This document shows, in pieces, positions 6,708 through 14,601 of a stretch of DNA of 20,598 nucleotides (within the stretch, counting starts at the first letter, position 1; each line of letters starts with the position of its first letter). Source of the stretch: Nitrososphaera sp035547955. GTDB lineage: Archaea; Thermoproteota; Nitrososphaeria; Nitrososphaerales; Nitrososphaeraceae. Position numbers and translations under genes: made by a program. Below the pieces are notes generated by a model that was given only the letters and a program-made list of their open reading frames with translations, was not told the origin of the DNA and searched no databases. The stretch lies in NCBI GenBank assembly GCA_035547955.1, contig DASZTR010000045.1, forward strand, positions 1-20,598. Direction: 5' to 3'.

Positions 6708-6771
6708 GAAATCTCAATTTCTATATAATTTTTGTTTTATTTGGCTAGTGATATTGTAATTTTAACGATGA

Positions 6772-7455
6772 TTGGGATCGGGTACAAAAATTCCTGTTTT
6801 TGGAAGCAAAGGGTATATATCCTGGCGATCCATCAGAGATGAAGGGTTGGCGGCAGGAAAGAATGAGGTATTAGTTAGTGGATATGTTTGTACGCCCCAC
6901 GGCAAACAGACTGCATCGCTGGTGGACGCGTGGAAAAAGAGCGCAAACATTGTCGACATGTATTTTGCCGCTGCGACGTTTTCCGACGAAAGCCTGCCGT
7001 ACTTTCCGAACAGGGCCAACAACTATGTCCTCGCGTCATATGCCCACATGGAAGGCGTCCTTGAAGACATCCGCAGAGGCGGCATGGACCGACTCGCGTT
7101 CATGTTCGGCCTGAACAGCCCGCTCTTTGAGCGCGTCGGAGACAAACTCAACTACGTCTCACTGTACTTTACAAAGTACTCAAATGGCGACCCGGCGATA
7201 GGCGACCTTGCAAACGTCATCGCAAGACGCGACAGGGTGAAAAAGGCGAGCCTTGCAGAGATGCAGCTTTTGACCGTCGAGCAGCCAAGGTTTGCGTTCC
7301 CATACTCTAAGAATCTTGTCATCCTGGAGGTGGAGGGCTTTGAGACGCACCAGACCGACCAAAAGTACTGCGAGCGCACGAGACGTGACGTGGCGAGAAA
7401 GGGCATATTGCTGAACAACCTGGTAAGTTTCTCCATCCTTGAAAAATTAAAGTAG
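6772..7455 (+). CDS. Hypothetical protein, 227 residues, TTG start
   Basis: I do not recognise this protein. It is soluble-looking, with no signal peptide or membrane segment, and its codon use is like the neighbouring genes (many C- or G-ending codons). Notable stretches are LVSGYVCTPHGKQTASLVDAWKK near residues 34-56 and a C-terminal TRRDVARKGILLNNLVSFSILEKLK. A TTG at 6772 is the first possible start, because an in-frame TGA lies immediately before it. An ATG at 6768 is in another frame and ends after 24 codons. A T-rich TATA candidate (TTTTATTTGG, 6735-6744) would place transcription at or close to the start codon. Losing one G from the GGG at 6774-6776 would fuse that ATG to this frame, so a frameshift at the N terminus is possible. 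Confidence 0.7.
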   Translation: MGSGTKIPVFGSKGYISWRSIRDEGLAAGKNEVLVSGYVCTPHGKQTASLVDAWKKSANIVDMYFAAATFSDESLPYFPNRANNYVLASYAHMEGVLEDIRRGGMDRLAFMFGLNSPLFERVGDKLNYVSLYFTKYSNGDPAIGDLANVIARRDRVKKASLAEMQLLTVEQPRFAFPYSKNLVILEVEGFETHQTDQKYCERTRRDVARKGILLNNLVSFSILEKLK

Positions 7456-7490
7456 TCCACAGTATTCCCATTCCGCAACTCCTAAAAGCA

Positions 7491-7691
7491 ATGGATGCGA
7501 TTAAAGTCTGGCGTACATATATGATGATAAAGTCGCAGATGGATGATCTGGTCTGGGAGTGCAGAGAAGAAAGCGACATGGATAGAAAGGTCGCGCTGTA
7601 CAAGCTGATCCGCAAGCTGCTCCCAAACCCGCCAAAGATGCCGTCGATGGTCACAGACGACTACATTAATTCTGCGCTTGACAACATCTGA
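7491..7691 (+). CDS. Small hypothetical protein, 66 residues
   Basis: The product is a small, charged, probably helical protein (MDAIKVWRTYMMIKSQMDDLVWECREE...) ending in DDYINSALDNI. It has no recognisable domain. It follows the previous gene by 35 bases on the same strand and may share its message. In-frame ATG codons at 7521 and 7524 are alternative starts and would give a 55- or 56-residue product. Codon use is compatible with a real gene, but the short length limits certainty. Confidence 0.55.
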   Translation: MDAIKVWRTYMMIKSQMDDLVWECREESDMDRKVALYKLIRKLLPNPPKMPSMVTDDYINSALDNI

Positions 7692-7741
7692 TGCATCCGC
7701 AGTAGTCAACCAAATGATTAACGCGGTTTGCTCCATAAATC

Positions 7742-7749
7742 GATATATT
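7742..7749 (+). promoter_or_regulatory. TATA box before the frameshifted small gene
   Basis: GATATATT is centred about 40 bases before the ATG at 7785, in an AT-rich spacer. It suggests that the downstream small gene was, or is, transcribed separately. Confidence 0.45.
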
Positions 7750-7784
7750 GAATCAGAAAATTTCAATCAGATCAAAATCAAAAT

Positions 7785-8089
7785 ATGGCGAGCAAGAATG
7801 GAATTACTGTCGCGTCATTTGTAAAGACATTAGCCGCAATCAAATGCTGGAATGTTAACGACACGTTCAATCCAAGCCTATCACTGGACAAGATCAAAAA
7901 TGAGCCATACAAATGGGATGATCAGAAAAGGCCGGTGAGGCCCATCCATTCGGTTAGCGAGATAAGGCTCGTTTCAGAAACCATCAAGAACTTCTCTCAT
8001 ATCTGAAGAATCTGAATGAGGAGCTAGGACAAATTGCAGTTGATTTAAAAATATGTGCACTATCGGCAAGAGTGGAAAAAAGCTTCTGA
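7785..8089 (+). pseudogene. Small hypothetical gene with a probable two-base frameshift
   Basis: The frame from the ATG at 7785 stops at 8006 after 73 residues, ending IRLVSETIKNFSHI. Directly after this point another frame reads SYLKNLNEELGQIAVDLKIC and on to EKSF, stopping at 8087-8089; it is charged, helical and protein-like. Removing one TC from the TCTCTC at 7993-7998 joins the two parts into about 100 residues (KNFSYLKNLNEELG). The simplest reading is a dinucleotide slippage that broke the gene. A functional 73-residue protein or programmed frameshifting are alternatives. The region is less GC-rich than its neighbours, and no family is recognised. The following bases, 8090-8239, hold nothing I can support. 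Confidence 0.4.
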
Positions 8090-8239
8090 AGGCCATGAGA
8101 GCAAAAGTCGTCTGATTGCCGATGCGATACTGTACAATTGACACCTCTTTCCACCATAATATCCAGATACAAAAAACCAAATGTTTTGAAAGGATGGGCA
8201 TGTGCGGACTTTTGATGCACGGCAAAAAGAAGCTCAACG

Positions 8240-8248
8240 CTTAAATAT
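8240..8248 (+). promoter_or_regulatory. TATA box of aIF5A
   Basis: CTTAAATAT is centred about 35 bases before the TTG start at 8279. It predicts a transcript with a leader of roughly ten bases or fewer. Confidence 0.6.
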
Positions 8249-8278
8249 GCTGGATCTTGACAAAATTCCTGAATTATA

Positions 8279-8680
8279 TTGAGCAAGCCGATGGAACTTG
8301 GCGCACTAAAGATCGGTTCGTACATTATCATCGACGGTGAACCTTGCAGGATCGTCTCGTACGACCACAGCAAGCCCGGAAAGCACGGCTCGGCCAAAGC
8401 CAGGATAAACGCTGTCGGCGTCTTTGACGGTGGCACTCACCCGTTCGTTGGCCCAGTGACTACGAGAGTCGAGGTGCCCCTGATTGACAAGCGCAACGGC
8501 CAGATAATCTCCAAGAACGGCGACACGCTCCAGATAATGGATCTAGAGACGTTTGAGGTGTTTGAGACGTCATCGGTTGAGGACGAGATAAAGGACAAGC
8601 TCCAGGACAACGTCAACGGCCGCGAGGTAGAGTACTGGAAAGTACTTGACAGGGTAAAAATAGTCCGCGTAAAAGGCTAA
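8279..8680 (+). CDS. eif5A: Translation initiation factor 5A (aIF5A)
   Basis: aIF5A binds the ribosomal E site and helps peptide-bond formation at stalling sequences such as polyproline. The 133-residue length is normal. The N-terminal SH3-like domain carries the hypusine loop SKPGKHGSAK, in which Lys35 is the residue deoxyhypusine synthase modifies. The C-terminal half (residues 70-133) is the OB-fold. The start is a TTG at 8279, giving MSKPMELGALKIGSY, which matches the usual archaeal N terminus. The in-frame ATG four codons later would remove part of it. The gene is followed 53 bases later by a box C/D sRNA on the same strand, possibly on one transcript. Confidence 0.95.
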   Translation: MSKPMELGALKIGSYIIIDGEPCRIVSYDHSKPGKHGSAKARINAVGVFDGGTHPFVGPVTTRVEVPLIDKRNGQIISKNGDTLQIMDLETFEVFETSSVEDEIKDKLQDNVNGREVEYWKVLDRVKIVRVKG

Positions 8681-8733
8681 TCCATCTTTTCGTTTCGTTA
8701 AGTTCATACGCTAGCGGCAGGGACATGACTGTC

Positions 8734-8805
8734 GGATGCTGATGACGTGAAGGAAGAGCCGTCTGACAATATGTGGTGACGAGGATTATGAGTCCTGAGG
8801 CATCC
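8734..8805 (+). ncRNA. Box C/D sRNA; D guide matches elongator tRNA-Met anticodon loop
   Basis: All parts of an archaeal C/D guide RNA appear in order. They are a terminal stem GGATGC/GCATCC (8734-8739 with 8800-8805), box C TGATGA (8740-8745), box D' CTGA (8763-8766), box C' GTGACGA (8776-8782, one change from consensus) and box D CTGA (8795-8798). C' and D are 12 bases apart, the archaeal norm. The 12-base guide GGATTATGAGTC is complementary to GACTCATAATCC. That sequence contains the elongator tRNA-Met loop CTCATAA plus self-consistent stem pairs (30-40, 31-39). The fifth base before box D pairs with C34, so 2'-O-methylation of the wobble C34 is predicted. The C-D' interval is 17 bases, longer than usual, and its target is unknown. 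An AATTTT run follows. Confidence 0.85.
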
Positions 8806-8815
8806 AATTTTGCTA

Positions 8816-10267
8816 TTATGTGCCCTTTCTCTTCCTTTTCACCATTTTTGCGCGCGGGTTTATTATGGAATCCAGCGCGTTCCCGATGAGCGCAAACGCA
8901 AGGCCCGTAAGGGCTATCATGAGTCCTGGAGGCACTATCCACCACCACAGCCCCCGGACAGCCGCCCCGCCAGAGTTAGCATCGTGTAGTATCTGGCCCC
9001 ACGTCGGGATCGACGGGTCGCCAAGGCCGAGAAATGAGAGCGCGGCCTCGCCGAGGATGGCGCTCGGCACCGCAATCGCGATGCTCGCAAACGTCAGGGG
9101 CAAGAGCTGCGGGATTATGTGCCTAAAGATTATCCGCAGGTCAGACTGGCCCATCAATTTTGCGGCCTCGACGTACTGCAGGTTTTTCAGCTGGAGCGCA
9201 AGGCTCCTGCTTATCTTGGCCATGCCGACCCACCCAAAGATGACCAGAAAGCCGGTTATCAAAAAGATGCTGCGTCCTACCGTGACCGAGAGGATGACCA
9301 GCAGAGGAAGTGTCGGCAGGGAGTAAAATATATCGTTTATGCGCATCAGCCCTTCGTCTGTCCTCTTGCCCTTGTAGCCGGCCACCACGCCATACACCAG
9401 GCCAATGAGTATCGACGCTATCGACACGGTGAGGCCGATAAAGAGCGCTACCGGTGCAGCCCATAGGATACCTGTCGCAAGGTCGCGGCGCAGCTCGTCC
9501 GTTCCCATGAGCCCGTACACCTTGCCCCCGAGTATGACGCCCGAATCCGTGACTGCGTCGTCCTGGCCAAAGAGGTAGAATGTCTCGCGGATGACGTACG
9601 TGCCCTTTAGCACGCGGTTTTCTTTCTGGCTGTCCGAAAATATCATCACCTGTGGACTCGACGGATCCTGCTGGTACGCAAAGGCGCCTGTGTAGGCACG
9701 CAGGTTCTCTGCTATGCTGCTGTCGGTGGAAAAGACCCTGCCCGAAAACTCGTTGCTGGCGCTACCTGCGTCTCCTTGGGAAGAAGAAGGTGCAGGAAGA
9801 GGCGCAAAGTAAATCCTGAAATCCTTGCCGTCCGGCCTGAGCACGTCTGCCTGTAGCACCGGCTGCGTGTTGCCGTATTTGGCGGCGTAGAGTAGCATAA
9901 AGTCGCTCGGGTACGAATCATAGTTGAAATTCACGGTGTACGAGTACGTGACCGTCCTACTGCCGCTGCCTGCGCTGGACGTAGACACGGAAGCGTCATT
10001 GGCATGCAGTACAAAGTGCTCAGGTACCTTGGGGCCAAACCCGATGTTCGTCCACGCCGGCGCGGCCGACTTGGGTAGGTCTATCCAAAAGTCGGGGTTG
10101 TTCCATTGCCTGTACGAATCAAGCGGTATCGCAACCACCGAGTATATCGTCATCAGGATGAGGCCGAGGAGTATTGCAGCCCCCAATAGGCCGCTTTTGG
10201 AGTGCCGGAACTCCCTTAGCACCTGTGACTTTGAAATTGCCGATGCAGCTGCCGACGACCAGCTCAT
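8816..10267 (-). CDS. Peptide/nickel-type ABC transporter permease (DppC/OppC-like) with large external insertion
   Basis: This is the second permease of the importer. The first helix lies at about residues 27-48. The family pattern resumes at GLMGTDELRRDLATGILW (about 252-269), followed by five predicted helices. The cytoplasmic EAA loop EAAKLMGQSDLRIIFRHIIP at 367-386 contacts the ATPase. Between helix 1 and GTDEL lies a segment of about 190 residues, rich in Ser, Tyr, Asp and Gly and therefore extracytoplasmic. This makes the protein 483 residues against roughly 300 for ordinary DppC proteins. The start ATG at 10267 overlaps the stop of the preceding permease (ATGA), so the two are translationally coupled. 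The positively charged tail KMVKRKRKGT is cytoplasmic. It converges with the sRNA and aIF5A. Confidence 0.88.
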   Translation of the reverse strand: MSWSSAAASAISKSQVLREFRHSKSGLLGAAILLGLILMTIYSVVAIPLDSYRQWNNPDFWIDLPKSAAPAWTNIGFGPKVPEHFVLHANDASVSTSSAGSGSRTVTYSYTVNFNYDSYPSDFMLLYAAKYGNTQPVLQADVLRPDGKDFRIYFAPLPAPSSSQGDAGSASNEFSGRVFSTDSSIAENLRAYTGAFAYQQDPSSPQVMIFSDSQKENRVLKGTYVIRETFYLFGQDDAVTDSGVILGGKVYGLMGTDELRRDLATGILWAAPVALFIGLTVSIASILIGLVYGVVAGYKGKRTDEGLMRINDIFYSLPTLPLLVILSVTVGRSIFLITGFLVIFGWVGMAKISRSLALQLKNLQYVEAAKLMGQSDLRIIFRHIIPQLLPLTFASIAIAVPSAILGEAALSFLGLGDPSIPTWGQILHDANSGGAAVRGLWWWIVPPGLMIALTGLAFALIGNALDSIINPRAKMVKRKRKGT

Positions 10268-11319
10268 CCTCCCACCTTCACCCTCGGATCGAAGTACGCA
10301 TAGACTATGTCAGTGACAAAGATGGTGATCACGAAAATGACTGTCGAGACGTAGGTGAGGCCGATTATGATGGGTATATCCAAAAAGCCTATTGCATTAT
10401 AGTAGAGGCTTCCCATGCCCGGCCAGTCAAACACCGCCTCGATGATTATCGCTCCGCCAAAAGAGCCCGCAAGGCTGAGCGCGATCACGGTCAGTATCGG
10501 TGGGGCCGCGTTTTTCAGCGCGTGGGAGTAGATTATCCTTCTTTCAGGCACGCCTGCCGCCCTCTTTGCAGCAATATAGTCTTCTCCCAATATGCCCACT
10601 ACAAAATACCTGACAAAGTATGCCCACGAGCCAAAGCCGACTGCGACTATGGTTATCAGCGGCAGTATCATGTGGTACAGCAGGTCGGGCAAGTATGCGG
10701 GGTCTGACGGCGCGGTAAGCGGCGTCGCGCGCGCCGGAAAGATGTGGTACGTAAATGCAAACGCAAAGATCATTAGTATCCCCACCCACCACGTGGGGAA
10801 ACTCCCACTAAACACCGCAAACGCCGAATTGAGCCTGTCTAGTACCGAGCCGGATCTGTTGGCAACGTAGGCGCCTAGGTACAGGCCGATGACCGTTATT
10901 ATCAGCGTCGACGTGGTAAAAAGCAGGACAGTCTTTGGCATCCTCTCGAGGATGATGTCTCTGACGCTTGAGGAGCCGCTGTCGCTTGTGAAAAAGTTGG
11001 ACCTGCCGAGGTCGAGCGTCATCACTTTCAAGACGGTGTTCGTGAACCTTTTCGGGGAGTACCACGGCTCGTCAAGGCCGAGGGTCTTTATCTGGAGCTG
11101 GATCCTGTTGTCAATGTACTGTTGCCGCTCCTGCGCCGTCTGGAATTTCAGCTTACTGTGGTTGACCTCGTCTACGACTGAAAACCTGGCCGCGTCAATC
11201 AGCACCTTGTCCATCGTGGGCCCGAGGAGCGCTATTGTGAGGACGAGCGTCGCAAACAGCACGATGAGCATGTTTGCCGAGCGCCTTATCAGAAAGCGGC
11301 CAAAGCCTCCCACTGCCAA
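10264..11319 (-). CDS. Peptide/nickel-type ABC transporter permease (DppB/OppB-like)
   Basis: The first permease has 351 residues with the DppB layout: a first helix at about 15-35, an extracytoplasmic segment of about 100 residues containing LGLDEPWY and LGRS, and then the conserved core. The EAA loop reads YIAAKRAAGVPERRIIYSHALKNAAPP, and the C-terminal part has EAVFDWPGMGSLYYNAI, a DppB hallmark. The start is a TTG at 11319 or a GTG two codons later. A GAGAGGG about 20 bases upstream could act as a weak ribosome binding site. It lies 49 bases after the binding-protein gene and overlaps the next permease by four bases, so an operon is clear. Confidence 0.9.
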   Translation of the reverse strand: MAVGGFGRFLIRRSANMLIVLFATLVLTIALLGPTMDKVLIDAARFSVVDEVNHSKLKFQTAQERQQYIDNRIQLQIKTLGLDEPWYSPKRFTNTVLKVMTLDLGRSNFFTSDSGSSSVRDIILERMPKTVLLFTTSTLIITVIGLYLGAYVANRSGSVLDRLNSAFAVFSGSFPTWWVGILMIFAFAFTYHIFPARATPLTAPSDPAYLPDLLYHMILPLITIVAVGFGSWAYFVRYFVVGILGEDYIAAKRAAGVPERRIIYSHALKNAAPPILTVIALSLAGSFGGAIIIEAVFDWPGMGSLYYNAIGFLDIPIIIGLTYVSTVIFVITIFVTDIVYAYFDPRVKVGG

Positions 11320-11368
11320 TCTTTTGTTTCTACACCCTCTCTACAGCTCTTGGCGCTGCTTTTCTATT

Positions 11369-14300
11369 TTAATGTCTGCTTCTGCTTCTGTCTTTAATTG
11401 CCTTGACGATGTAATGGTCATAGCCAGTCCTTGCAAGCTTGGCTATTGCAATGGCAGACGCGCTTGCCGCCGACAGGACGAACAGGGAAGTGCTCACCGA
11501 CAGCAAGAGCGAGTTGCTATTGCCACCTCTCATTGCCATGCCTACTGCAATCAGCACAGCTGCGGCGCACATCACGGCGAGCGCTACCTTGGTGGCCGCT
11601 TTGAACCTGCTCTGCAGGCGCACTGAAAGCGCTGCAGGCCACAGGTACACCGCGCCGATGAGCGCGCTTGCTACTGCGCCTGCCGCCACAGCCCCTGTGT
11701 CGCCACCTGCTGCCGAGGCGTATACCCTTTCTGATGCCATCAGTATCCCAAATAGCGGGTACACCGCGGCCTTGACCGTAGCCTGCAGCCATGGCTGCTG
11801 CCGCTCATAATCTGCTACCTGTGGGCTGAATGAATAGTAGACGGTGTTGAAAGCATTCATGAAAGCAGAGCCGGAGACGGTTGACAGGATATAGTGCTCC
11901 CTAAAGTTGCGCAGGTACTGCACCTGCGGTGTAAGCTCGGAGCCAAACGCCGCAGTCGCGATGAGGCAACCTGACGGCTGTGCAGGCTGCTGTTGTTGTT
12001 GCTGTTCTTGTTGTCCTCCACCATTATTGCTGCCTGCTGTAGTAGTCGTGCCTGTTGAGCTGCTGTTGCTGCTGCCACCGGAAGTCGCCGTATTGGTAGC
12101 TACTGCAAGAATGGTGTTGGTCGAAATGTCCGGCCTGAACGCGTACTTGCTGTTTGCAAATATCTTCAGCTGGCTTGGCCCAGGCGTCAGTTTCGATGAG
12201 TTGTCCGCCGCCAGTTCTATCTTGAACGTGCCTGCGGTACTATTGCTGTCTTTTGTCGGCGTGGCCTCCCCCCTTGCCGCCACCTTTCCGTCCTTGTCGA
12301 ATATGAAATAGTCCACCAGCGCGTCGTTGCTAGGCTTGCCGCCGACCTGCACGTCCACAGTCATCTGCGCAGGCTTGCCTATCTCTATAACCTGCGGGGC
12401 ATCTACCTTTTCTATCGTAGCAAGCTTGGGGTTTTCGTAAGCCGACCAATGCCCCTGCTCAAACGGGTACGACGGGTCGCGGAACGCCTTGATGGTTATC
12501 GTTCCGCCCGCGATATTGTAGTTATCCAGATAGAACGGACCGTTGCTGATGACGGCGTTGTTATGCGTGTTAATCCAGGCGATGCTTGCGTCGTAGCGCT
12601 TTTTCGCCTCGTCTACGCTCACTATGCCCTTGAGGGCGACTGGCACATAGTTCTCGTCCTTCATCTTTTGTAGCTCTTCCTTTATTGCCTGCGCATGCTC
12701 TGGCACTATCGGGTCAATCCAATCGACGTTCTTGGCGGTTGCCTGGCTCCTTGAATAGGCGTACTTGCCTTCGGTGACGAGCCTTTCTGTGGCCGCGGTT
12801 ATCTCCCAGGGCTCTGATGCCCACACGGGTGCAAAGTCTGCTATCTCTTTGTTGTCATAGTGCCAAAAGTTGACGTATTCTTCCACCGTGTCGTCTGATG
12901 TGAACTTGATACCCTTCAAGAGCGGAAGCGCCGGCGCGGTTGACGATGTGAACTCCGGGTCGACGGTCTGGTCGCCATTTCCAGAATCGGTGCCCCATTC
13001 AAAAGCAAAATACTGTCCAAACAGTAGATCGGACTTGTCCATTGGGATGCCGTTATGCCATTTTGAGTAGAGGAGCTTGTACGTGACCTTGCTCGTGGCA
13101 GTCGCGTTTGCACCAGCGTCCTTCCACTTTTGCGTGGCCGGATCCCACGTCTGCGCATCCTCTGCGACCTTTAGCTTGCCTGTCGGCCCGTTTGTAGAGA
13201 TATCCGTCCATGGAGTTCTCATGGGGATTACTTCCCCAGTGTACGGATCGCGGAAGGTGGGGGAATCATAGATGGAGTAGAAGATGTCCCTGCTGTAAGT
13301 GTCTGACAGGCCGGCGATGCTGTTCCACGACCCTTGGTGGATCTGCTTGACGCCTATGTTGAGGGAATCTTTGCCGCTCTGCGTCGATCTGGCATTGAGA
13401 AGCGAGTACTTGCTCGTGATGCCTGCGCCAAAGTCGTTGACCATGCCCTTGAGGGAAGAGGAGGTTGCAAACGGTTCCGTCATCTGCACAAGGAATATCC
13501 TTACTGACTCCTGTATGCCCTCCTTGACCGCCATGTTCACGAGCTTGTTCCTTTCTTCCGCCGACGTAAAGTTGGCAAAGTTAATCTTCTGCGTGATGCT
13601 ATCAAGCGTGGCGTTCTGGTAGTTCCAAAAGCCCGGCGTGTTCACTCCCGGCATGTCGCCTACCCAAGGCGCGTACATCTGTCCCGGTATTATCGGATTG
13701 TACTTCACAAACGCAGACGTGCCGGCGAACCCTTCGGTGTAAATGTTCCATTTCAAGTCCTGCGGGTTTGAACCATAGACGACGCTGTTGGCCTTCGTCA
13801 GGTCGCCAAAGTCCTTTTGGACGGTGAACCCTGCCTCTTCCAACTTTGAGGCGACGAGCTCGCCTATCGACTTTCTCGGAGCGTCGTCAGACCTTATCAT
13901 GATCCTGACGGTGACGGGGTTCCCCTTGAACATCCACTTGTCGCTGCCGCTGCCGGAGTCCCTGGTCGCGCCCGCCGCAGTCATGGCGTCGCTAATCATC
14001 TTCTCGGCAAGGCCGGGGTTGTAGTTGAACCCAAATGACTCTACTGTGTCAATGATGTTGAGGTACTCGGGCGAGTAAATGCCAAAGGGGTCGATGAGGG
14101 GGCTCCCGTATCCCTTGAAGATCTCATTTACAATGAACTGGCGGTCGATCAGGTAGTTCATGGCAAACCTTACCTGCTTGATGGAGAACGGGTTGAGGGT
14201 GCTGCCGTCTTTTGACGGCGCGGGGTTCATCAGAAGCCCTGCAGAGCCAGCCGTCCTGTCGTACACTGTCAAGCGCGGGTCGTTCTTTGCGTCAACCGCT

Positions 14301-14542
14301 GATTCAAGCGGGATCTTGAAGTAATATGCGTCAAGGTTCCCTGCCTTGATATCCTGTAGGGCAAGGTTTTCGTCCTCGCGGTGGATAAACGTCACTTGGT
14401 CTACGTACGGTCCTTTCTCTTCCTGCTGCTGTTGAGCGTACGCAGCGTTAGTGTTGCCATTGAAAATCGCGGCGGTAGATGAAAACGCAGACAAAAGCAG
14501 TACCAGAATTATCGACAAGGATAGTACGGGTACCCTATTCAC
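11369..14542 (-). CDS. ABC transporter substrate-binding protein (SBP_bac_5-like) with CFI-box and C-terminal membrane helices
   Basis: This 1057-residue protein captures the substrate outside the cell for the importer. A signal peptide (hydrophobic 8-20) probably ends after AYA at residue 36. The binding region follows, with KQVRFAMNYLIDRQFIVNEIF near 120-140 typical of family 5 solute-binding proteins and a second long lobe to about 700. A beta-rich segment (about 710-820) and a Ser/Thr/Asn/Gln-rich linker with a polyglutamine run come next. A CFI-box then starts at Cys859 (CLIATAAFGSELTPQVQYLRNFR...), and about three membrane helices lie between 920 and 1040. Ordinary family members have about 500-600 residues and no such tail. 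The GTG start at 14542 is supported by a TATA box 25-32 bases upstream. The substrate cannot be told from sequence. Confidence 0.88.
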   Translation of the reverse strand: MNRVPVLSLSIILVLLLSAFSSTAAIFNGNTNAAYAQQQQEEKGPYVDQVTFIHREDENLALQDIKAGNLDAYYFKIPLESAVDAKNDPRLTVYDRTAGSAGLLMNPAPSKDGSTLNPFSIKQVRFAMNYLIDRQFIVNEIFKGYGSPLIDPFGIYSPEYLNIIDTVESFGFNYNPGLAEKMISDAMTAAGATRDSGSGSDKWMFKGNPVTVRIMIRSDDAPRKSIGELVASKLEEAGFTVQKDFGDLTKANSVVYGSNPQDLKWNIYTEGFAGTSAFVKYNPIIPGQMYAPWVGDMPGVNTPGFWNYQNATLDSITQKINFANFTSAEERNKLVNMAVKEGIQESVRIFLVQMTEPFATSSSLKGMVNDFGAGITSKYSLLNARSTQSGKDSLNIGVKQIHQGSWNSIAGLSDTYSRDIFYSIYDSPTFRDPYTGEVIPMRTPWTDISTNGPTGKLKVAEDAQTWDPATQKWKDAGANATATSKVTYKLLYSKWHNGIPMDKSDLLFGQYFAFEWGTDSGNGDQTVDPEFTSSTAPALPLLKGIKFTSDDTVEEYVNFWHYDNKEIADFAPVWASEPWEITAATERLVTEGKYAYSRSQATAKNVDWIDPIVPEHAQAIKEELQKMKDENYVPVALKGIVSVDEAKKRYDASIAWINTHNNAVISNGPFYLDNYNIAGGTITIKAFRDPSYPFEQGHWSAYENPKLATIEKVDAPQVIEIGKPAQMTVDVQVGGKPSNDALVDYFIFDKDGKVAARGEATPTKDSNSTAGTFKIELAADNSSKLTPGPSQLKIFANSKYAFRPDISTNTILAVATNTATSGGSSNSSSTGTTTTAGSNNGGGQQEQQQQQQPAQPSGCLIATAAFGSELTPQVQYLRNFREHYILSTVSGSAFMNAFNTVYYSFSPQVADYERQQPWLQATVKAAVYPLFGILMASERVYASAAGGDTGAVAAGAVASALIGAVYLWPAALSVRLQSRFKAATKVALAVMCAAAVLIAVGMAMRGGNSNSLLLSVSTSLFVLSAASASAIAIAKLARTGYDHYIVKAIKDRSRSRH

Positions 14543-14566
14543 GACAGAAGTTACCCTTGGATCTCC

Positions 14567-14574
14567 AATATATC
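14567..14574 (-). promoter_or_regulatory. TATA box of the substrate-binding protein gene
   Basis: GATATATT on the minus strand is centred about 28 bases before the GTG at 14542, which predicts a leaderless transcript. The binding protein can thus be expressed separately from, and more strongly than, the ATPase upstream. Confidence 0.6.
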
Positions 14575-14601
14575 TTTCATGGTGCGCGTATGTACAAGTG
14601 T

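Noticed and set aside
8094..8150. C/D-like words (ATGAGAG, CTGA, CGATGCGA) before aIF5A
   Set aside because: The boxes deviate too far from consensus, and there is no terminal stem or D box at the end.
11980..12014. Repeated GTT/GCT triplets that look like a microsatellite
   Set aside because: They are the glutamine-rich linker codons of the substrate-binding protein and need no separate explanation.
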